Shown here piece after piece: positions 7,164 through 12,643 of a stretch of 29,349 nt of DNA; the first letter of the stretch is position 1, and the number at the start of each line of letters is the position of its first letter. A model generated the notes under the pieces. The model was not told the DNA's origin and did no database searches. It saw only the letters and a list, made by a program, of their open reading frames with translations. The position numbers and the translations under genes were made by a program. Origin of the DNA: Bacteroidota bacterium (GTDB lineage: Bacteria; Bacteroidota; Bacteroidia; B-17B0; Aurantibacillaceae); the NCBI GenBank assembly GCA_023433205.1, contig JAEZDS010000115.1, positions 1-29,349 on the forward strand. The letters are read 5' to 3'.

Positions 7164-8111
7164 ATGCAGCAGGCAATAACCATCAATAAACAAAAAATTA
7201 AGCCAGGCGAAAGCCGAACGGTGGTCCTTAACTCTTATGAGCTTCACACCAAAACAATTCTGGAGATCCCCGTTCATGTAATCCACTCAAAAGAACCTGG
7301 ACCATCATTATTATTATCAGCGGGAATGCACGGCGAGGAAACCAATGGTATTGAGATCATCAGAAAAGTGATCTCCCGCGACGAAGTGCGCGACCTGCAG
7401 TGCGGAACACTGGTTGTGATTCCGGTGATAAACGTTATTTCTTTTTTGTATGGCAGCCGCGACCTGCCTGATGGCCGTGATCTGAACCGTTGTTTTCCGG
7501 GCTCTCGAAGAGGATCAATAGGTAGCCGCATCGCCAATGACCTTATGAAACATATTCTGCCGGTGATTGATTTTGGCGTTGATTTTCATACCGGTGGCGC
7601 ACGCATCAATAATTATCCGCAGATCAGGTGTGTGTTTGAATACAAAGACAACCTTGAGCTCGCCGAACGTTTTTCCGCCCCGCTCATCATTGACAGTGTT
7701 TACCGTGATGGGACCTTCCGCAAGGAAGCTGCAAAAAAGAAAAAGCCGATTCTTGTTTACGAGGGCGGAGAAAGTATGCGTTTTGATTACCTGGCCATCA
7801 ATGAGGGAATTAATGGGTGTATGCGCCTGATGCATTCTTACAACATGATCAATTTTGAGCTGCCTGGCAATGCTTCAGTCAAGATCATTAAGGACAGCTG
7901 GGTAAGGGCTCACAGCAGCGGCATGTTTCACATGAACCAGAGTAATGGGGCCCATGTGCTCGAAGGCGACCTGCTGGGCGTTATCTGCGATCCCTTCGGC
8001 GAAACAATCGACCAGATCATTAGTCCGGTTGATGGCTACATTGTTGGCATCAATAACCAGCCCATTGTAAACCAGGGCGACGCACTGATACACCTGGGAA
8101 CCGATCATTAG
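7164..8111 (+). CDS. AstE/AspA-like zinc deacylase/carboxypeptidase (succinylglutamate desuccinylase/aspartoacylase family)
   Basis: A 315-residue zinc-dependent enzyme of the M14-like AstE/AspA family. The zinc ligands are visible: His56 and Glu59 in SAGMHGEETNG, and His142 in DFHTGG. The substrate-binding DLNRCFPG is at 106-113. The C-terminal 60 residues (LEGDLLGVICDPFG, ISPVDGYIVG) form the lipoyl-like beta-barrel common in this branch. Family members cleave N-acyl or terminal glutamate/aspartate-type amide bonds, but the substrate here is unknown. Close relatives occur next to rimK and retropepsin-like genes in other bacteria, where they are proposed to trim glutamate tags. A weak promoter (TTG at 7078, TACCTTGA at 7102) precedes it. 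Confidence 0.86.
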   Translation: MQQAITINKQKIKPGESRTVVLNSYELHTKTILEIPVHVIHSKEPGPSLLLSAGMHGEETNGIEIIRKVISRDEVRDLQCGTLVVIPVINVISFLYGSRDLPDGRDLNRCFPGSRRGSIGSRIANDLMKHILPVIDFGVDFHTGGARINNYPQIRCVFEYKDNLELAERFSAPLIIDSVYRDGTFRKEAAKKKKPILVYEGGESMRFDYLAINEGINGCMRLMHSYNMINFELPGNASVKIIKDSWVRAHSSGMFHMNQSNGAHVLEGDLLGVICDPFGETIDQIISPVDGYIVGINNQPIVNQGDALIHLGTDH

Positions 8112-8123
8112 CTGATTTTTCCT

Positions 8124-8131
8124 TACCTTTG
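8124..8131 (+). promoter_or_regulatory. Candidate -7 box before the small peptide/tatA pair
   Basis: TACCTTTG is an exact TAnnTTTG match ending only 3 bases before the ATG at 8135. Either the peptide is translated from a leaderless message, or the transcript starts inside it and mainly serves tatA. No TTG at -33 is visible. Confidence 0.45.
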
Positions 8132-8134
8132 CGT

Positions 8135-8239
8135 ATGCGTTTCGACCTCAGCGATTTTTTTATCATTGCCTTTGTAGCAGTGGTTTTTGGCGGGGGCTGT
8201 TATGGACTCTTTAAATTAATGCGCAGTAAAAAATGGTGA
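8135..8239 (+). CDS. 34-residue single-pass membrane peptide upstream of tatA
   Basis: A short open frame of 35 codons including the stop: MRFDLSDFFIIAFVAVVFGG, continuing to a basic end (KLMRSKKW). It has an acidic N-terminus, one hydrophobic segment (about residues 8-28) and a positively charged C-tail, so it would insert N-out/C-in. Its stop TGA shares its last base with the ATG at 8239 (TGATG), and the alternative tatA start at 8233 lies inside it, so translation of the two is probably coupled. I know of no family. The tight coupling and clean topology argue that it is a real gene and possibly a Tat-associated peptide. Confidence 0.6.
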   Translation: MRFDLSDFFIIAFVAVVFGGGCYGLFKLMRSKKW

Positions 8240-8499
8240 TGATTACCCAGAATTTTCTTTTGTTCCTTAATCTTGGCGGTGGCGAGATAGTGCTGATACT
8301 TTTTGTGATCCTGTTGTTGTTCGGAGGTAAAGGAATTCCTGGTGTCGCAAAAGCACTGGGAAAAGGTATCAGAGAGTTTAAAGACGCCACCAGCGGTATT
8401 CAGCGCGATATTCAGGAAACTACCGGCGCCTTCACCTCGCAAATTAACGAACACATCCAGGACGTAAAAAAAGAACTCGACAAAGAGAAAGAGCAGTAA
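8233..8499 (+). CDS. tatA: Sec-independent protein translocase subunit TatA/TatE
   Basis: A TatA/Hcf106-family protein of 88 residues. TatA forms the pore-like oligomer that moves folded twin-arginine substrates across the inner membrane with TatC. Visible features are a short TM helix (about residues 17-30, EIVLILFVILLLF), the hinge Phe-Gly (30-31) followed by GKGIPGVAKALGKGIREFK, the typical amphipathic helix, and a charged C-tail ending KKELDKEKEQ. The usual FGPKK is FGGKG here. The start may be 8233 or 8239; the latter gives TGATG coupling to the small peptide upstream. It converges with the response-regulator gene 20 bases downstream. Confidence 0.92.
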   Translation: MVMITQNFLLFLNLGGGEIVLILFVILLLFGGKGIPGVAKALGKGIREFKDATSGIQRDIQETTGAFTSQINEHIQDVKKELDKEKEQ

Positions 8500-8519
8500 C
8501 AAACCTCGTACTTCGCCCT

Positions 8520-9208
8520 TCAATTCCTCACTTGCATCACATACCCATTCCCATGCACATTCGCAATCTCTATCCTCGGATCGGAGGCAAGATGTTTGCG
8601 AATTTTTACCAGATACACATCCATACTTCTTCCGGTAAAATAGTTGTCTTCCTTCCAGATTTGTTTCAGCGCCTTTTCCCGCGGCAGCACATCGTTGCGG
8701 TGAAGGCAAAGTAACTGAAGAAGTGCCGATTCTTTTGGTGACAGTCGGGTCTCTTTACCATCATCTCCCTTCAGCGACCTTGTTCTTGCATTAAAACTGA
8801 AACTACCAATCTGGTGTACCTGCTGGCTGTCGCTGGTTGTAGTGCTTTTTCTGCTGAGTATGGCTTTGATCTTGAACAACAACACTTCCGAATCAAAAAA
8901 AGTTTTACGATGTAGTCATCTGCACCAAGCCTGTAACCCCTCAGCATATCCTCTCTCATGCCTCGTGCGGTCAAAAAAATAAGTGGAACATCCTTGTCTT
9001 TTTCTCTGATCCCGGCGGCCAGACTAAAACCATCTTTCCTGGGCATCATTATATCCAGCACACAGAGTCCGAATCTGCCTTCAGCAAAAGCCTCTAGACC
9101 CTCTTCTCCATTGGTGGCAAGCGTAACCTCATAACCATTCATGCCAAGGTAATCTTTCAGCACATGAGCGAAGTTCTTTTCATCTTCTACCAGCAGTACC
9201 TTACACAT
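8520..9208 (-). pseudogene. OmpR-family response regulator, interrupted by a frameshift
   Basis: Two frames together encode one OmpR-type regulator of about 229 residues. The receiver starts at the ATG at 9208 (MCKVLLVEDE), with phospho-acceptor Asp52 in VLDIMMP, switch residue in FLTARG and Lys in GADDYIVK. The DNA-binding winged helix lies in the other frame, from about 8895 down to 8520, beginning DSEVLLFKIKAIL and containing RLSPKESALLQLL and RSMDVYLVKIRKHL. They are separated at a run of seven A (8895-8901). Unshifted, the product stops at 8771 with about 33 nonsense residues. The usual KPFDSE would be KLFDSE or KLFFDSE. The cause may be a homopolymer sequencing error, a real mutation, or -1 slippage on T TTT TTG. 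The start overlaps the kinase stop by 8 bases. Confidence 0.85.
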
Positions 9209-10754
9209 GTTTCCTGAGTTTAATGGTAAATTCCGCGCCTTTACCGGCTGAAGAAACAACGCTTATACTGCCACCGTGAGCCACAACGATCGACCGTACA
9301 TAACTAAGTCCCAGCCCGAAACCTTTTACATCGTGTACCATGCTGTTTTGAGCCCGAAAAAATTTATCAAAGATTTTCTCCTGGTCTTTTTCTGAGATGC
9401 CTTTGCCATTGTCGCGAACCCTTATCACCGCCTCGTGGGAAGTTTCCGAAAGTTCAATTTTTATTGTGGTGTTTTTTCCGCCGTATTTGAGCGCGTTATC
9501 AATTAAATTCGAAACTGCCGAGTGGAGATGGGTTTCATCTGCGTACACCGGTAATGAACCAGCCGGGGCGGTGAAGTGCAGTTCCGCCTCCTGCGATTGC
9601 GCCTGCAACGCGAAACCCTTCAGTACACCACTGATCAGATGAACAAGGTCTACCCGGGTTTTGTTGAATCGCAGTTCACTTTTTTCGAGAAGAGCCAGCT
9701 GAAGAACGCTTTCTACATGCGTATTTAATTTGTTATTTTCTTCTTTTAGTATCCTGCTGTATTCTGCAAACCTTTGGTTGTTGTGCCGTACTTCATGTTT
9801 CTGCATGGCATCTATTGCCAGCGAGATGGTGGCAATTGGGGTCTTGAGTTCATGGGTCATGTTATTTACAAAATCATTTTTGATCTCGCTGAGTTTTTTT
9901 TGTCTGGCAATAAGGCGCACGGTAAAATAAAAAATGGCTATGATAATAAATGATAACAGTCCTGAAAGCAGGAAACTGCGCTGCATGCCCGCAAGAACTT
10001 GCCCTGGCGTGTTTTTTAGCTGCAGTAACAATGTCTCGTGGCGGTTAAAAACCCTTTTGGCGTCTAAATCAAGTATGTAGGAAAATTCTTCCTTGTTAAA
10101 GGCTGTGGACTGCGACAGTACCAGAACAGAGTCCCCCTTTTTTTTCTGAAGTGAAAATTCAATCGGAGAGAACACTCCTTTCGCAGACAGCGCAGCACGA
10201 ATAGTTGAGTGTAGTGTGTCAGCATTTGTTCTGTCGGTATCAAGGAGTTTAATTTCAAGGATCATCTTTTTAAGCAACTCACTTATTTCTGCTGGCTTAT
10301 GATCATTTAATCGTTTCGGTGTCGCAGGTAATGGACGGTTATTCTTGGAATTATGAACAAAAATATTGATCTTCTTATTCCTGCCTACAAATAGCACTGA
10401 ATCGCGTTGGATCTGACGTGCACTTTTATCTAAGGTGTCTCCCTCTGAGATCGTTATTTCAGTATCATTTTCGTGAACTTGAAAGAACGTGTGACTTGAA
10501 ATGCGTAAATCACGTGAGGGAGTGCGCGCAATTGTGTCTTCCTCATCAATAATAATGGTATGTTTTAAGTCTTCAACCTTTTCCCGCTCTTGCAATTCCT
10601 GTCTCACATCTTCAAGTGCGGCATACACCAGCCGGTCAAGCTCTCTTTTTTCCTGCTCGTATAAATTTGAAAGCCAGAATGCCTGTAGTATGAGGATAAG
10701 TATTATACAGCTGCCCAGCAGTAATAAGATACTTCTATAAGCCGAGGGATTCAT
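9201..10754 (-). CDS. Membrane sensor histidine kinase (HisKA/HATPase)
   Basis: A 517-residue inner-membrane sensor kinase. TM1 is at about 8-29 and TM2 at about 261-281, enclosing a periplasmic sensor region of about 230 residues with no recognised fold. The HisKA phospho-acceptor is His301 in NNMTHELKTPIA. The HATPase domain has the N box NLIDNALKYG (416-425), the G1 box RDNGKGIS (447-454), the F box IFDKFFR and the G2 box GFGLGLSYV. No HAMP domain is obvious. It shares its 3' end with the response-regulator start, so the pair is one operon. The architecture resembles the RprX/RprY-type pairs of Bacteroidota, from memory. Four TTAAC repeats lie just upstream. Confidence 0.93.
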   Translation of the reverse strand: MNPSAYRSILLLLGSCIILILILQAFWLSNLYEQEKRELDRLVYAALEDVRQELQEREKVEDLKHTIIIDEEDTIARTPSRDLRISSHTFFQVHENDTEITISEGDTLDKSARQIQRDSVLFVGRNKKINIFVHNSKNNRPLPATPKRLNDHKPAEISELLKKMILEIKLLDTDRTNADTLHSTIRAALSAKGVFSPIEFSLQKKKGDSVLVLSQSTAFNKEEFSYILDLDAKRVFNRHETLLLQLKNTPGQVLAGMQRSFLLSGLLSFIIIAIFYFTVRLIARQKKLSEIKNDFVNNMTHELKTPIATISLAIDAMQKHEVRHNNQRFAEYSRILKEENNKLNTHVESVLQLALLEKSELRFNKTRVDLVHLISGVLKGFALQAQSQEAELHFTAPAGSLPVYADETHLHSAVSNLIDNALKYGGKNTTIKIELSETSHEAVIRVRDNGKGISEKDQEKIFDKFFRAQNSMVHDVKGFGLGLSYVRSIVVAHGGSISVVSSAGKGAEFTIKLRKHV

Positions 10755-10797
10755 ACGTCAGTCAAAAATAGGTTGACAAACCTTTATAAACTACACT

Positions 10798-10834
10798 TTA
10801 ACTTTTCGTTAACAGCGTTTAACCCGAGGTTAAC
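10798..10834. promoter_or_regulatory. Four phased TTAAC repeats, candidate response-regulator operator
   Basis: TTAAC begins at 10798, 10809, 10819 and 10830, so the spacings are 11, 10 and 11 bases, one helical turn each. OmpR-family regulators usually bind such tandem repeats on one face of the helix. The last copy ends 22 bases before a -7-like box of the divergent secreted-protein gene, where the -33 element would be, as for activator-dependent promoters. The kinase gene starts 44 bases to the left. The adjacent OmpR-type regulator is the natural candidate; this is inferred from position and periodicity. Confidence 0.6.
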
Positions 10835-10856
10835 CCAGTATGCTTGCTTGTAACTA

Positions 10857-10864
10857 TACTTTCG
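10857..10864 (+). promoter_or_regulatory. Candidate -7 box for the secreted protein at 10891
   Basis: TACTTTCG has one mismatch to TAnnTTTG and lies 26 bases before the ATG. No TTG stands at the -33 distance; that position is occupied by the last TTAAC repeat, which fits a promoter that needs an activator. Confidence 0.4.
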
Positions 10865-10890
10865 TAGCATAAACCATCAAAACAACAAAA

Positions 10891-11763
10891 ATGAAAACTA
10901 ACATGAAATTTGTAATGGCGCTTCTCCTGGGGGCGGCCATGCTTTCCGGACAAGAGCCAAATAGGCAGGCTACCGTTCGCATCAAAAAAGTACAAACAGT
11001 AAACGGCGTTCAAAAAATTACCGACACAACCTATTTTGCAGCAGATGACGCAATAATAGATTTTGAGGGTGCAGAGGCACGATTTACAGAAAGGATAGAC
11101 CGCGAGGGGAAAATAGAGAAGCTTGTGATGATCAAAAATGATAACTCTGACGTACTAATTACCGATGGCGAATTTGCCGAGATTGAATCATTTTCTTTTC
11201 AAAGTGCCGACAGCGGAGAAACTACAAGCAGAATACGAAAGATCGTTATGAGCCATCCTTCTAAACCATCTGCTGAAGGGTTTACTCTGCATGTAGGAGA
11301 GCCATTTAGTGCAGAAGAAAAAAAAGCGATCCGTAACCTGAGTGAAAATTGTCAGCCCCGTGCCCGGATGCTGATAAATGAGCATAATTCAGTCGATGAG
11401 CTCGGTGCCACCAGAATTTTGATCGTACGCAAGGTGCAGATAGTTGATGTTTCTGAAGCTGAACAAAGATCATTGCAGGGGGCAAAGACAGCCGGGAACA
11501 GCACGCTTAAGGCGAAGGATCTTCTTTTTTATCCCAATCCAAGCAAAGGAAAGTTTACTGTCTCTTTTGATCTCGATGAGAAAAACCAGACAGAAATTGC
11601 TATAAAGGATGTGCAGGGTAAAGAGGTTTTTCGCCAGAGTGCCACACCCGTCAATGGCATATATAAACAGGAAATTGATTTGAGCGCCCAACCTCAGGGA
11701 ATCTATTTTATAACAATCACCCAGGGAAAAAAGAGCACCGTAAAAAAACTGGTAATTGAGTAA
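10891..11763 (+). CDS. Secreted protein of unknown function with T9SS type A sorting domain
   Basis: A 290-residue exported protein. Residues 1-21 form a signal peptide (KFVMALLLGAAMLSGQ); the start may be the ATG at 10891 or at 10903. The central part (about 25-200) is unrecognised, charged and strand-like, with no catalytic motif visible. From about residue 212 a T9SS type A sorting domain follows: LLFYPNPSKGKFTVSFDL, IAIKDVQGKEVF, QPQGIYFITI and the end KKLVIE. Its promoter region holds the phased TTAAC repeats shared with the divergent kinase gene, so it is a likely output of that system. A rho-independent terminator follows 50 bases downstream. Confidence 0.85.
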   Translation: MKTNMKFVMALLLGAAMLSGQEPNRQATVRIKKVQTVNGVQKITDTTYFAADDAIIDFEGAEARFTERIDREGKIEKLVMIKNDNSDVLITDGEFAEIESFSFQSADSGETTSRIRKIVMSHPSKPSAEGFTLHVGEPFSAEEKKAIRNLSENCQPRARMLINEHNSVDELGATRILIVRKVQIVDVSEAEQRSLQGAKTAGNSTLKAKDLLFYPNPSKGKFTVSFDLDEKNQTEIAIKDVQGKEVFRQSATPVNGIYKQEIDLSAQPQGIYFITITQGKKSTVKKLVIE

Positions 11764-11813
11764 AGATCTCCAATAGGTCAACCAAAGGTCTGGATTTACA
11801 CAAGAGTACCCGG

Positions 11814-11865
11814 GCTGCCGCGCACACTCCTTATTCGGTTGGAGTTGTACCCGGCGGCCTTTTTG
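11814..11865 (+). terminator. Rho-independent terminator after the T9SS cargo gene
   Basis: GCTGCCG (11814-11820) pairs with CGGCGGC (11852-11858), with one G-U pair. An inner stem ACTCC/GGAGT lies in the loop, and the outer stem is followed directly by CTTTTT. The rest of the 320-base gap 11764-12083 holds no convincing gene; a receiver frame runs back through it without a plausible start. Confidence 0.65.
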
Positions 11866-12083
11866 AATTGTTTAACAGCTAATATTATGCTACGAAACCC
11901 TTACTAAAGGTATGTTGTGAAATAATGCCGGCTTTCAACAGATCGTTGGTTGTAGGCTGTTTGACCTGCTTTTTTGCCCGCAGATTCCTTACTTTATGGG
12001 GATTTCCAGCTACAAAAGCGCCAAAAAGCCCTGTAAAACCTGGTACGTTTATTGCTGATGTGTATCCGGAAAAGAATTGTACC

Positions 12084-12443
12084 ATGAATTTACTGGTGAT
12101 AGACGACGACAAGGAATTTCTCTTTCTTATGAGCAATAAACTCAAAAGACAGGGGTTTAGTGTACATACGGCGATAAACGGGGTGCGGGCGCTGGATGTG
12201 CTTGCCGAGCACAAGATCGACCTGATCATCAGTGACGTGATCATGTCCGACACGCCTATTATGTCGCTTACCTGTACGCTCAGGAATTTTTATCCAAAGA
12301 TTCCGATCATACTTATCTCCGGATTACCGGCCGAGCCCCTGATCCACAACTCACTTACCCTTGGGGCCAGCGAGTTTATTCCCAAACCCATTAACATGGG
12401 TGCGCTTTATGATACCATCCACCGGCTGCTGCCTGCTGCCTGA
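12084..12443 (+). CDS. Stand-alone response-regulator receiver domain protein
   Basis: A 119-residue single receiver domain with no output domain. The acidic cluster is Asp7-Asp8-Asp9 in LLVIDDDKE. The phospho-acceptor is Asp51 in LIISDVIMSD. The switch position is Ser79 (ILISGLP), and Lys101 lies in IPKPINMG. The open frame runs on upstream to 11925, but those residues do not look like a protein N-terminus, so the start is set at the ATG at 12084, where the receiver begins. No kinase is adjacent. It may act as a phosphate relay or interact with a partner protein. Confidence 0.82.
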   Translation: MNLLVIDDDKEFLFLMSNKLKRQGFSVHTAINGVRALDVLAEHKIDLIISDVIMSDTPIMSLTCTLRNFYPKIPIILISGLPAEPLIHNSLTLGASEFIPKPINMGALYDTIHRLLPAA

Positions 12444-12601
12444 GTACCAGGCCGCTCATTTCTTGCGCGCTGCCCTGGCACTTCTTTAGGGGGTTACACC
12501 GGCTTTGTCATTGCATGCGGTGGCTGTAACAGCTTAAGTTGAATCATTGTTAAAAGCGCCTTCACCACTTTATAAGCTTTTACGCTGAGCGCGCAAATTC
12601 G

Positions 12602-12609
12602 TATCTTTG
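12602..12609 (+). promoter_or_regulatory. Candidate -7 box for gcvP
   Basis: TATCTTTG is an exact TAnnTTTG match ending 34 bases before the gcvP ATG. At the -33 distance the bases read TTT rather than TTG, so this is a partial match to the full promoter. Confidence 0.55.
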
Positions 12610-12643
12610 CGCACTTAAAAATCCAATCCATTTCTATTACAGA

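Noticed and set aside
11925..12083. N-terminal extension of the receiver protein
   Set aside because: The 53 extra residues have no domain features, and the receiver fold begins exactly at the inner ATG at 12084.
12447..12478. CCAGG/CCTGG hairpin after the receiver gene as a terminator
   Set aside because: The inner stem is poorly matched and no T-run follows.
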